Source: Fimbriimonadaceae bacterium
GTDB taxonomy: Bacteria; Armatimonadota; Fimbriimonadia; Fimbriimonadales; Fimbriimonadaceae
Length of the DNA stretch: 64,000 nucleotides
Direction: 5' to 3'
Assembly: GCA_019638775.1 (NCBI GenBank)
Contig: JAHBTD010000002.1
Location: forward strand, 1,054,001-1,118,000
In this document: positions 8,436-16,198 of the stretch, piece by piece
Numbering within the stretch: the first letter of the stretch is position 1
Layout: each line of letters opens with the position of its first letter
Made by a program: the position numbers and the translations under genes
The notes under the pieces: generated by a model
What the model was told of the DNA's origin: nothing
The model's database searches: none
Seen by the model: only the letters and a program-made list of their open reading frames with translations

Positions 8436-9836
8436 GTGATGAAAGTGGGTCGTAAACGAAATCTGTTTCCGATAATCATGGCGCTGTTCTTCGGCGCTCT
8501 GTTCGCGTATCAAACCCCGCACGTCCTCAAGACGATTTACGAACTGTCGTATTCATTCCAGGAATCCGCCACGCCAGCGACCTCCCCAAAACTTGAACCC
8601 CAAGTGAGCGATGAAGGCAGTGATCCAAAAAGTAGAACGGGATCAAGCAAAAGCGAGCCTACAGCAACAGAAACGAACACTGCTTCCGGCAATCAAGGCA
8701 CTGAGGGTTCGGAAGGTGCTCTGACGGCAAAGCCGGACGAGACTCCGAAGAGCGGCGAGCCTAAAGACCCTGTAAAGGACCCGCCAGAAAAACGTCAGAC
8801 GAAGATTACGAACGACACAAAGACGACCGATCCCGAGCTTCGCAATTACGACTTTGCGACAGCCCCGAATATCCTTGCCGGTGGACTGCTTGGCATCATG
8901 TTCGGCCTTGGCCTTGCCCGTGTGCTTCTCGCTTTCAAGGCCCGGATGGACGATTGGTGGGGGGAAATGGAGGGTGGACACCGAGTCAACCTTTTCCTTG
9001 GTATCTTTGCCGGTCTAATCGCCTCAATGCCGTTTCTTTTCTTGCTGAATTCGTTGAACCTTGGCGTCTATATCCCTCTCGCTGTGGTTGGGCTCACGCT
9101 CGGATTTACATGTCTCGCCGTGTACGCGCTTGGACAGATGGCGGATTTCCTTCCGTGGACTCGAGGCAAGGTCAAGGCTAAGAAGACGGGCATCAAGATT
9201 CTCGACACGAACGTTCTCATTGACGGGCGCATTTACGACATCGCTAAGACCGGTTTTGTCGAAGGGCAAATCTATGTGCCTGGGTTCGTACTTGAAGAGC
9301 TGCAGTACATTGCAGACAGCCACGATGCTCTTCGACGACAGCGAGGCCGCCGCGGACTTGAGATTCTAAAGCGGCTGCAGGCCGACTTCCCAACTGAGAT
9401 TCGGACGCACGACAAGTTTGCCGAGGATCAAGGCGACGGGGTCGATTCTCGGCTCGTACGGCTTGCGCGGGCCATCGGCGGTGATATTGTCACCAACGAT
9501 TGGAATCTGAATCGAGTGGCAAGCGTGCAAGAAGTGCAGGTGCTGAATATCAACGACCTCGCGCTTTCCCTCAAACCCAACATCCTCCCGGGTGAGACGC
9601 TGACAATCAATGTAGCCCGTGAAGGCAGCCAGTTTGGGCAAGGTGTGGGCTACCTCGACGATGGTACGATGGTCGTTGTAGAGAATGGTCGCAATCACAT
9701 CGGTGAGACGGTCGATACTTCGGTGACTCAGGTCATACAAACCGAGCGTGGAAAGATGATCTTTGCCGAGATCGACTCCGAAGAAGAAAACCCCGATGGG
9801 CCGCGTCGCCGGACACCAGGCCGACGCCATTTTTAG
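8436..9836 (+). CDS. Membrane-anchored PIN-TRAM domain protein (YacL-like)
   Basis: The protein has one N-terminal membrane helix (about 10-28), a low-complexity Ser/Thr/Lys/Glu linker (about 42-135), then three more hydrophobic segments (about 145-165, 185-205, 210-232). A PIN nuclease domain follows, with acidic residues in ILDTNVLIDGRI (D257), EELQ, GDGVDSRL and VTNDWNLN, then a TRAM domain to about residue 450. This is the YacL family, which lies just upstream of ispD-ispF in Bacillus, as it does here. The start could be GTG 8436, ATG 8439 or GTG 8445; AAAGGGGAG ends at 8435, so 8445 has the best spacing. Confidence 0.88.
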   Translation: MMKVGRKRNLFPIIMALFFGALFAYQTPHVLKTIYELSYSFQESATPATSPKLEPQVSDEGSDPKSRTGSSKSEPTATETNTASGNQGTEGSEGALTAKPDETPKSGEPKDPVKDPPEKRQTKITNDTKTTDPELRNYDFATAPNILAGGLLGIMFGLGLARVLLAFKARMDDWWGEMEGGHRVNLFLGIFAGLIASMPFLFLLNSLNLGVYIPLAVVGLTLGFTCLAVYALGQMADFLPWTRGKVKAKKTGIKILDTNVLIDGRIYDIAKTGFVEGQIYVPGFVLEELQYIADSHDALRRQRGRRGLEILKRLQADFPTEIRTHDKFAEDQGDGVDSRLVRLARAIGGDIVTNDWNLNRVASVQEVQVLNINDLALSLKPNILPGETLTINVAREGSQFGQGVGYLDDGTMVVVENGRNHIGETVDTSVTQVIQTERGKMIFAEIDSEEENPDGPRRRTPGRRHF

Positions 9837-9867
9837 AGAGCATTCCTGAGTATCCTGTAGACGTTCT

Positions 9868-10992
9868 ATGACCGTCTATGCCGCCATTCTTGCCGCTGGT
9901 CGAGGTACGCGCTTTGGTGCGGACAAGACCATGCTTAATCTTGGCGGAAAGCCAGTTTGGAGATGGTCATTCGATACCTTTTGTGCCCACCCCGACCTTC
10001 ATGGCGTAGGCATCGTGAGTGCGCCTGAGAATGTCGAGTCTTTGCACTCAGCAGCCCCCGATGCGGCTTTTGTCGTGCCAGGAGGTGAAACTCGCCAAGC
10101 CAGCGCGCAGGCAGCCCTTACCGCTGTGTCCGGGAAGGCAGACATCCTGCTTTTGCATGATGCGGCAAGGCCGTTCGTTACCTACGAAGTTATCAGCAGG
10201 GTCATTGAGGCCGTAAAGGTCAGTGGTTCCTCTGCGCCCGCCATCCTGGTCACCGACACGATCAAACAAGCGAACGGAGATTCTTGGCAAACGCTTGACC
10301 GCTCAATGCTTCGTGCAATGCAGACCCCTCAGGGCGCAAAGGTGGATTTACTTACTCGAGCCCATCAAGAGGCCACGACCGAATTTACCGACGACCTGGC
10401 GATGCTTGAAGCGATTGGGGTAAGCCCTGTCTTGGTGGAAGGCGACGCCAGGAACTTCAAGATCACGACTCCCGACGATTGGGCACATGCTCAAGCTTTG
10501 GCTGGCCCGCGCGAAACACGCACGGGGATTGGTTACGACATTCACCCCTTCACCCAGGATGTCGAGAAGGAGTTATGGCTGGGTGGAGTGCTCTTCCCGA
10601 ATCACCGGGCGCTTGAGGGTCATTCCGATGCCGACGCGATCATTCACGCGGCCGTTGACGCCCTCCTTGGAGCGGCAGCTTTGGGAGATATCGGACAGCA
10701 TTTTCCCAACTCAGATGTCCGCTGGAGAGGAGAACCTTCAAAAACCTTCTTGGCATATGCCGCCAAATTGTTGTTAGATAAAGGATGGACGGTCATTCAC
10801 ATGGATATCGCCGTCATAGCCGAGACTCCAAAAATCGGCCCGAGGGTTTCCGAGATGTGCTCCGCTCTTGCGGAGGCGATGGGCGTCGAGCGCGATCGGG
10901 TTTCCATCAAAGCAACAACCAACGAGCGGCTTGGTTCGCTAGGCCGCGGCGAGGGAATCGCAGCGCATGCCGTTGCGACGATCTCCAGATAA
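9868..10992 (+). CDS. ispDF: Bifunctional IspD/IspF isoprenoid enzyme
   Basis: One 374-residue chain carries two enzymes of the methylerythritol phosphate pathway. Residues 1-215 are IspD (CTP transferase; AAGRGTRFGADK loop, LHDAARPF). Residues 219-374 are IspF (cyclodiphosphate synthase; GYDIHPF with metal ligands D224 and H226, GHSDADAIIHA, and the ATTNERLGSLGRGEG loop). Fused IspDF is known from alpha- and epsilonproteobacteria and others. It makes 2-C-methyl-D-erythritol 2,4-cyclodiphosphate precursors for quinones and undecaprenol. It follows the PIN-TRAM gene by 31 bases and precedes hpf by 20. Confidence 0.96.
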   Translation: MTVYAAILAAGRGTRFGADKTMLNLGGKPVWRWSFDTFCAHPDLHGVGIVSAPENVESLHSAAPDAAFVVPGGETRQASAQAALTAVSGKADILLLHDAARPFVTYEVISRVIEAVKVSGSSAPAILVTDTIKQANGDSWQTLDRSMLRAMQTPQGAKVDLLTRAHQEATTEFTDDLAMLEAIGVSPVLVEGDARNFKITTPDDWAHAQALAGPRETRTGIGYDIHPFTQDVEKELWLGGVLFPNHRALEGHSDADAIIHAAVDALLGAAALGDIGQHFPNSDVRWRGEPSKTFLAYAAKLLLDKGWTVIHMDIAVIAETPKIGPRVSEMCSALAEAMGVERDRVSIKATTNERLGSLGRGEGIAAHAVATISR

Positions 10993-11012
10993 CCTAAGGA
11001 GGTGTTCCATCT

Positions 11013-11543
11013 GTGGAACTATTAGTCAGGAATGCAGAAGGCAATCTTAGCCTTCACGACCGAGAATACGCAGCCAAAAAGCTGTCGAAACTCGAACGTC
11101 ACTTTAGCAAAGCCCAAAAGGTGGAAATGGTTCACCGCGAAGACAAGAGCGGGCACACCTTGGAGGTGACAGTCTTCGCCGACGGACTGATGGTTCGTGG
11201 CGAAGAGCACGACGAGAGCATTCAAGCGGCTATCGACAAGCTCAGCAGCAAACTTGAGACGCGCATGCGACGGCTCAAAGGGCGGATACAAGACCGCCAT
11301 CGCTCAAGGGGGCACTACGTCGCACCTTCGACAGGACTTGAAGCCGATCTCGAAGAGCCCGCGCCACCACCTTTCGATATCCGACGCTTCCCTATCAAGC
11401 CCATGAACCGAGAGGAAGCGATTTTGGAGTACGAACTGATGGATTTTCCGCTTTTCGTGTTTCGAAACCAAGACACGAACGGCATTGAGGTTTTGTACAA
11501 ACGAAAGAATGGGCGTTACGGTTTGATGCAGCCGGAGGGGTAA
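11013..11543 (+). CDS. hpf: Ribosome hibernation promoting factor, long form
   Basis: The 176-residue protein starts at a GTG preceded by a strong AAGGAGG. The N-terminal ~100 residues are the RaiA/HPF domain that binds the 30S decoding region (LSLHDREYAAKKLSKLERH...ALDKLSSKLETRMRRLKGR pattern). Residues 120-176 are the long-form C-terminal dimerisation domain (RRFPIKPMNREEAILEYEL...FPLFVFRN). Long HPF pairs ribosomes into inactive 100S dimers in stationary phase. It closes the plus-strand run and is followed by a hairpin. Confidence 0.96.
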   Translation: MELLVRNAEGNLSLHDREYAAKKLSKLERHFSKAQKVEMVHREDKSGHTLEVTVFADGLMVRGEEHDESIQAAIDKLSSKLETRMRRLKGRIQDRHRSRGHYVAPSTGLEADLEEPAPPPFDIRRFPIKPMNREEAILEYELMDFPLFVFRNQDTNGIEVLYKRKNGRYGLMQPEG

Positions 11544-11568
11544 AGGGCGGTACTCGTACGGCTATGTG

Positions 11569-11600
11569 GTATCGGCGATCTCACGTGGGGTCGCCGATAC
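11569..11600 (+). terminator. Hairpin between convergent hpf and small gene
   Basis: GTATCGGCGA (11569-11578) pairs perfectly with TCGCCGATAC (11591-11600) around a 12-base loop. It sits exactly between two convergent genes and touches the stop codon of the minus-strand gene. There is no U-run on either side, so intrinsic termination is plausible but not certain. Confidence 0.55.
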
Positions 11601-11897
11601 TCAAACCTCCCAATCCAGATCACCGTTCTCGGCGGCCTTTGCCTCTTCATAAGGGACGCCGACACGCCTGTAGAACTCTGAGCTTATGTTTGAAAAGACG
11701 CCACTGAAAAGGGCGAGTGTGGAGTAGCGCAGCCCACCAAACCGGTTCTTAATAATTCTCAACACCAACCGCGTGCAGGAGTAATTGACCAGTCCAGCGC
11801 TGTCCTCCGGGGACTGGCAAAGACCGCAAATCTCATCAGCAAGACGGTCGATATGGGGGTCCAAGGCTTGGCGTTGTTCGGGCTTGATGTAGGGCAT
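11601..11897 (-). CDS. Small DUF6899-like protein
   Basis: With the start at 11897 the protein is 98 residues and begins MPYIKPEQRQALDPHI, with GGAGAG well placed before it. The layout (MPYI..E.R..LDP.ID.L, then a cysteine-containing 'LVNYSCTRLVLRII' helix, then EFYRRVGVPYEEAKAAENGDLD) matches my memory of a small uncharacterised family of bacterial and phage proteins (DUF6899). Function is unknown. An upstream ATG at 11927 would add ten residues not seen in the family. It is convergent with hpf. Confidence 0.75.
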   Translation of the reverse strand: MPYIKPEQRQALDPHIDRLADEICGLCQSPEDSAGLVNYSCTRLVLRIIKNRFGGLRYSTLALFSGVFSNISSEFYRRVGVPYEEAKAAENGDLDWEV

Positions 11898-12228
11898 GGT
11901 CACTCTCCGGGCCGGATTATGGCTCACACAGAAGCGATTCAGAGTCTATATGGCGGTGCCTTAACACAACCGAATTCTTGCATTGACGGTACTTGGGCAG
12001 ACCGATGGGCGGCAAGACTGAGCCGAGATTGAGGAGGGCATAAAAATGCCTCCGCCGGTTGTAGGCGGAGGCTACTCATCTCCCCATTTTTTGCAGTAGC
12101 AGGAAGTCCCTTCCCGTGTTTCGAGGTCAGAGATCGGGAATTTAAGGTTTCATCCTTGCCATCGTCATTTTAGAACAAATGAAGCCTCGATGCAACATTT
12201 TTTACAAAACAATTAATAACAATTGAGT
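11898..12228. other. Intergenic region with terminator, otherwise unexplained
   Basis: These 331 bases lie between two minus-strand genes. The right part (12073-12228) is AT-rich and contains GCAGGAAG...CTTCCCG-type short inverted segments near 12097-12120 but no open frame of useful length. The comF terminator-like hairpin is listed separately. I find no RNA family I recognise. Confidence 0.35.
12042..12072 (-). terminator. Intrinsic terminator downstream of comF
   Basis: On the minus strand GCCTCCGCC (12064-12072) pairs perfectly with GGCGGAGGC (12048-12056) across a 7-base loop, and ATTTTTA follows. This is a standard intrinsic terminator for the comF transcript, about 157 bases beyond its stop. 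Confidence 0.75.
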
Positions 12229-12885
12229 TTAAGCGCCTGCGCAGAATGTCAGGCTGACGACTTCGGAGGCACCCGCGCTTTTGAGAACTCGGGCACATTC
12301 TCGGGCGGTGTGCCCTGTCGTAAAAACATCGTCAACGAGGAGAACCGCCTTTCCCTCAAACTCACCGTGCGCGACAAACGCATTGCGGATATTCTCTCTG
12401 CGTTGAGCCGGTGTTAGGTTCACTTGGGCGGCTGTGGCACGGACCCGCCGGAGCAGCTTATGACTGGCGATTGGCGATTCTATAGCGCGGCAAAGGAGTT
12501 CCGACTGATTGAATCCACGCTCAAAGCGCCGCGTCCAATGGATCGGAACTGGCACAACACATTCGAAGTCATCAAACCCAAATCGTGAGTAGGCATCGGC
12601 GATCAATTCCGACATCGGCTTCGCAAGTGCGGTGACCCTGTCGTACTTTAATCGCTGAACGGCCTGACGAGCGCGGTCACGATAGCGATACAACGCGATT
12701 CGCGCATCCAGGGGATCGTCGCCCCCTAATTTCTGCAAACCCGAATCGTCAATCGGGAAAGCAAGCTGACAGGTCGCGCACATCGCCGGCGTCCCAAGCG
12801 TGCCGCAAAGCGCGCATTGCGATGGATACAGAAAATCGGCAACCCATTTACCAGAGCTGTTCCACCAGCTGTCTGCTTCTGACAT
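12229..12885 (-). CDS. comF: ComF family phosphoribosyltransferase-like protein
   Basis: The 218-residue protein has a four-cysteine zinc site near the N-terminus (CALC at 24-27, CATC at 36-39), a double-zinc-ribbon trait of ComF/ComFC. The rest is a type I phosphoribosyltransferase fold with the PRPP loop VLLVDDVFTTGHT at 181-193 and the QVNLTPAQRREN motif. ComFC aids DNA handling during natural transformation in several bacteria. It overlaps the DUF1854 gene by 38 bases, so the two are probably translated from one message. No other competence gene is in the window. Confidence 0.93.
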   Translation of the reverse strand: MSEADSWWNSSGKWVADFLYPSQCALCGTLGTPAMCATCQLAFPIDDSGLQKLGGDDPLDARIALYRYRDRARQAVQRLKYDRVTALAKPMSELIADAYSRFGFDDFECVVPVPIHWTRRFERGFNQSELLCRAIESPIASHKLLRRVRATAAQVNLTPAQRRENIRNAFVAHGEFEGKAVLLVDDVFTTGHTARECARVLKSAGASEVVSLTFCAGA

Positions 12886-13348
12886 CCAGCGCCTCCAAAT
12901 CAGGGATCTCGTAGCGCTTGCCGTCGACGCTCATGATCATCCAGCGCCCAGGCTTTAGCTCATAAGAGCTATCGCGCCAACTCCGAACATAGAATTCGGA
13001 CATACCCCTCGACGTCAGGACTTTGAAAAGCCACATACCGCCATCTTGGGTAAGAGATTCAACCTTTTCAATTTTGGGAGTGAAATATCGACGGTCGAGA
13101 AACTGCTGAACAGCACGACGTGATTCGTCTTCGAGCTCATTCAAGTCTTCAAAGAGACAAACTTCGTCTCCGTTAGCATCATGAACGGAGAAGTGTGTGT
13201 TGGGGTGGCTTAGCGGGAAAACGCAGCGTACGCCGCCCATCGGTATGCAGAGGTTGTCCTGCCATATCACACGCAACGCGGGAGACCCTTCGAGGCTGTG
13301 AAAAGAAAGGTCAGAGCCCTTGGCGTAACGGAGTTGCGGGCTGGACAT
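12848..13348 (-). CDS. DUF1854 family protein
   Basis: The 166-residue protein carries the DUF1854 pattern: CVFPLSHPNTHFSVHDANG, EVCLFEDLNELEDESRR, a 'RRYFTPKIEKVES' strand and the C-terminal YEIPDLEALDVRSRQLVE. DUF1854 proteins are small and uncharacterised; they are often found next to or fused with ABC transporters and have been linked to cyanophycin gene clusters. Neither neighbour occurs here. Its 3' end overlaps comF by 38 bases, an unusually long overlap that implies translational coupling. Confidence 0.85.
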   Translation of the reverse strand: MSSPQLRYAKGSDLSFHSLEGSPALRVIWQDNLCIPMGGVRCVFPLSHPNTHFSVHDANGDEVCLFEDLNELEDESRRAVQQFLDRRYFTPKIEKVESLTQDGGMWLFKVLTSRGMSEFYVRSWRDSSYELKPGRWMIMSVDGKRYEIPDLEALDVRSRQLVEQLW

Positions 13349-13422
13349 GCAAGGATTATGGCATCAGCCAAATAGCTGAGCGATCTTGGGCAGCCTCAAT
13401 TGACCGCCCATAAATCGGCCTC

Positions 13423-14001
13423 TCATTTTGCTTCAAGCGCCTTCGCGATGGCCTTCGTCAGCTCAGGAGAATCCGGCTTGACTTGAGGAGCGAAACGGGC
13501 AACGACTTTTCCATCGCGTCCGATGAGGAACTTAGCGAAGTTCCACTCGATATCCTTTTTGTTTTCCGTCGAGTTCAGAAGCCACTGATAGAGTGGATGG
13601 GTTCCCTCGCCCTTAACGACGATCTTTGAAAACATTGGAAACGAAACGTTGTACTTGCCGGTGCAAAATTCCAGGATTTCTGCGTTCGTCCCGGGCTCTT
13701 GTCCACCAAACTCATTTGCCGGAAAGCCGAGGATCTCAAAGCCTTTGGCCTTGTTATCGGTGTAGAGCTTCTGAAGTCCTTCGTATTGCGGTGTCAGTCC
13801 GCATTTGCTTGCAACGTTGACGACGAGTAAAACTTGACCCTTATACTTGTCCAGCTTGACGGGCTTGCTGTCGATGCTATCCATCGTGAAATCGTAAACC
13901 GTCTTTTCTGGATCGGGGTTGGATTTGGCTTCCTGACTTCCCATTGCCATCGCGGTAAACACTCCAATTCCGAAGATTGATCCTAAAATAATTGCTTTCA
14001 T
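13423..14001 (-). CDS. Exported glutathione peroxidase-family protein
   Basis: The 192-residue protein has a short signal-like N-terminus (MKAIILGSIFGIGVFTAMA) and a complete glutathione peroxidase fold. The peroxidatic residue is C67 in NVASKCGLT, so it is the cysteine, not selenocysteine, type. The partner glutamine (EFGGQEPGT) and tryptophan (EWNFAKFLI) are present. Bacterial Cys-GPx proteins usually draw electrons from thioredoxin rather than glutathione. An extracytoplasmic location is inferred from the leader. It follows the M20 peptidase gene by about 40 bases on the same strand. Confidence 0.93.
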   Translation of the reverse strand: MKAIILGSIFGIGVFTAMAMGSQEAKSNPDPEKTVYDFTMDSIDSKPVKLDKYKGQVLLVVNVASKCGLTPQYEGLQKLYTDNKAKGFEILGFPANEFGGQEPGTNAEILEFCTGKYNVSFPMFSKIVVKGEGTHPLYQWLLNSTENKKDIEWNFAKFLIGRDGKVVARFAPQVKPDSPELTKAIAKALEAK

Positions 14002-14040
14002 GACTGTTGTCCGTCGTACTTTCTATTACACCCGTCGCGG

Positions 14041-15435
14041 TTAAATTGTCGCAAGTCGGTACAGGATGTGGGCATAGATACGGCTCATTTTGTACAAGTG
14101 CTCGACCTTGAGTCGCTCGTCGGTCTCGTGAGCCTTGCCGTCCCCCTCCCAGCCAGTACCGATACTGATGGTATTCGGAAGCATCCTTGCATAGGTTCCG
14201 CCGCCCATCACCCCGGGCCGGCGATCTTCGCCCGTCTCAAGCTTGTAAACTTCGCAGATCGCCTTGACCAGTGGACTGTCCACTGGGAAGTAAAGAGACG
14301 CGCTGTCGACGAACTCCGTGACCTTGAACCCGTGGGGAGATTCCGCACAGAACTCTTGACAGCGGCTGAGCAGAGTGTCCCCTTGCCAGGTCACCGGGTA
14401 GCGAACGTTAACGAGCAAGTGCAGGAGGCCGCTTTCAGAACTCAAGACGCCGAGGTTGCTTGTGAGATCCTTGCTCACATCGTCTCGGTCGTGGATTCCC
14501 AGCCCTACTCCGCTGGGATGGCTGGCATACAAAAGAGCTGCATAGTAGGACTCGGTGCTCAGGGGAGAGGTCTCATAAAGGAATCGGAACAGGCGAGTCA
14601 CAGCGGAATCCCCACTGAACGGGGTGCTGCCGTGAGCAGCTTTTCCAGCGGCTTCGACCTTCAGCACTTCCCCACTTTCCCACGACCACGCAACATTCTT
14701 GTCCCATGCGTCGGCGAGTTTTTGCTCGACGAGCTTCTTTTGCGACGCAGCGACCTTGACACGCGCCATCGCGTAATCCGGGACAATGTTTCGGCGCTGG
14801 CCACCGGAAGCCTCCAGTATCTGATACTCAGATTCACCGAGAGGGACAGTGATAAAAAGATCGGCGATCCCTTTCTCGGCGTGATAGCAAGGCCACCCGG
14901 AGTCAGGCGCGAGTCCAAAGGTGGGATGCTCCTCCCTCTCCCCGTACTTCTTGACGCACTCCATCCCTGACTCTTCGTTGCACCCAAACACAACACGGAC
15001 TCGGGCATCCAAATCGGGAAAAGTCTGCTCCAACGCACGGGCGGCATAAAGGGCTGCCATCGTTGGTCCTTTATCGTCCTCAGCGCCACGGGCATATATA
15101 TAGCCTTCGTCGATCTCAGCGCCGAAGGGGGCATGCTTCCAGCCCGGTCCGGTCGGCACGACATCCAAATGACCCAAAACGAGGATCAGCTTCTTGCCTT
15201 TTCCAAACTCTCCATACCCGTAGTAGCCTTCTCCGTCCTTGGTGTTCCAACCCCAACTTTTGCAGATCGAGATACCAAAATCGAGGGCGTCGCGGTTCGC
15301 CTGTCCGAACGGAGCGTTGGGGAGGGCAGCCTCTTCCAAACTTGGGAATTGGAGCATTTTGACGGTGTCGTCGAGGAGGGCTTGTTGGTTGGAGTTAAGC
15401 CAGTCTTGGAGTTTGGCTACTATTGGGTCGGACAT
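14041..15435 (-). CDS. M20 family dipeptidase (PepV-like)
   Basis: The 464-residue enzyme has all M20 metal ligands: H89 and D91 in LGHLDVVPTG, D120 in ARGAEDDKG, E154/E155 in CNEESGM, D178 in APDSGWP and the C-terminal histidine in GKAHETDERL. The long lid domain between residues 190 and 400 and the DSG motif point to the PepV/carnosinase-like dipeptidases that cleave short peptides in the cytoplasm with two zinc ions. There is no signal peptide. It could be co-transcribed with the peroxidase gene downstream. Confidence 0.93.
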   Translation of the reverse strand: MSDPIVAKLQDWLNSNQQALLDDTVKMLQFPSLEEAALPNAPFGQANRDALDFGISICKSWGWNTKDGEGYYGYGEFGKGKKLILVLGHLDVVPTGPGWKHAPFGAEIDEGYIYARGAEDDKGPTMAALYAARALEQTFPDLDARVRVVFGCNEESGMECVKKYGEREEHPTFGLAPDSGWPCYHAEKGIADLFITVPLGESEYQILEASGGQRRNIVPDYAMARVKVAASQKKLVEQKLADAWDKNVAWSWESGEVLKVEAAGKAAHGSTPFSGDSAVTRLFRFLYETSPLSTESYYAALLYASHPSGVGLGIHDRDDVSKDLTSNLGVLSSESGLLHLLVNVRYPVTWQGDTLLSRCQEFCAESPHGFKVTEFVDSASLYFPVDSPLVKAICEVYKLETGEDRRPGVMGGGTYARMLPNTISIGTGWEGDGKAHETDERLKVEHLYKMSRIYAHILYRLATI

Positions 15436-15506
15436 CCGAAAAGGTTACCCGTGAACCTCATCATGGGTGGTAATCGTCATTCTAAGGCAGTAGGTAGACA
15501 CATCAA

Positions 15507-15950
15507 TTGGACGAAGTTGTCTTTCGGTACTCGGTCGGTCGAATCTGTTTGGTCGCATTCATTGTGACTGTGCCCTTGCTTGTTGTCGCTTTGGCCTCGT
15601 CTGGGCTTTCGGCGGACGCGATTCTCGCGGGCTGCCTCACGGCTATCGTCGCTGATGTTCTCCTCATCTGGGCCATGACATGCGTCTTTCCAGTTAAGGT
15701 TGGGCAGAATGGGATCGCTGGGCAGACCTCTTACGGCACACCTATCCGCTTTTCGTGGGATGAGATCGAAGCTGCTCGTTATATCAATCTCTTAGGACTT
15801 CCCTATTGGCTTGTTAAGGCTAAAGATCGAAACGTTCGGATGTGGATTTTGACCCTGTTCGCCAACGAAGTCAGCTTTTCAAGAACAGTGATCGAATACG
15901 CGCCAGAAGGTAATCCCTTTCGGGTAGCGCTTGAGAAGAAAAAAGTGTAG
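15507..15950 (+). CDS. Small membrane protein with PH-like tail
   Basis: The 147-residue frame opens with a TTG at 15507; no ATG fits better, and an AAGG about 15 bases upstream is weak. Two hydrophobic helices cover about residues 12-32 and 38-60. The remainder (VGQNGIAGQTSYGTPIRFSWDEIEAARY...RNVRMWILTLFAN) resembles the short PH-like domain found in many small bacterial membrane proteins. Function is unknown. The start is uncertain. The stop codon lies inside the palindromic element at 15945-15999. Confidence 0.65.
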   Translation: MDEVVFRYSVGRICLVAFIVTVPLLVVALASSGLSADAILAGCLTAIVADVLLIWAMTCVFPVKVGQNGIAGQTSYGTPIRFSWDEIEAARYINLLGLPYWLVKAKDRNVRMWILTLFANEVSFSRTVIEYAPEGNPFRVALEKKKV

Positions 15951-15999
15951 CGCCCGTAAGTGAGTTCGGGCGGCTGGTTGAACCCACAGGACGCTACAC
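15945..15999 (+). repeat. Compound palindrome, cloverleaf-like
   Basis: GTGTAGCG (15945-15952) pairs perfectly with CGCTACAC (15992-15999). Inside lie CGCCCG/CGGGCG (15951-15956 with 15967-15972) and a short GGTT/AACC arm (15977-15984), so two inner arms sit on one closing stem. Such shapes are typical of REP-like palindromic elements and could also end the transcript of the gene before it. No T-run follows. Confidence 0.55.
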
Positions 16000-16142
16000 A
16001 TACATCATTCCCTGGATAGTGTTCTAAATACCAGGTATTTTTGCGGGGGAATTGAAAAGAGTGGTTGATTCGTGAGCCGTGATCGAGACAGCATAGATAC
16101 TTCAGTAGCTTCAAGAATATCCGTCATTCACAAAATTCGGCG

Positions 16143-16170
16143 GATTACCGATTACGGATCACGGATCACA
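16143..16170. repeat. Degenerate 7-bp tandem repeat (4 units)
   Basis: The units are GATTACC, GATTACG, GATCACG and GATCACA in perfect 7-bp register, in the leader of galK about 30 bases before its start codon. It belongs to the same style of heptamer array found at 35733, 37065, 38059 and inside hisH. Confidence 0.8.
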
Positions 16171-16198
16171 CCACCCAAAATCAGCTATCCTCTCTCCC

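Noticed and set aside
8436-9836. Reading the PIN protein as a toxin of a VapBC-type pair
   Set aside because: Membrane helices and a TRAM domain are present and no antitoxin gene is adjacent; the position before ispDF fits YacL.
14068-14970. 300-codon open frame antisense to the M20 peptidase
   Set aside because: The opposite strand has all catalytic residues of M20; the antisense translation has no recognisable domain.
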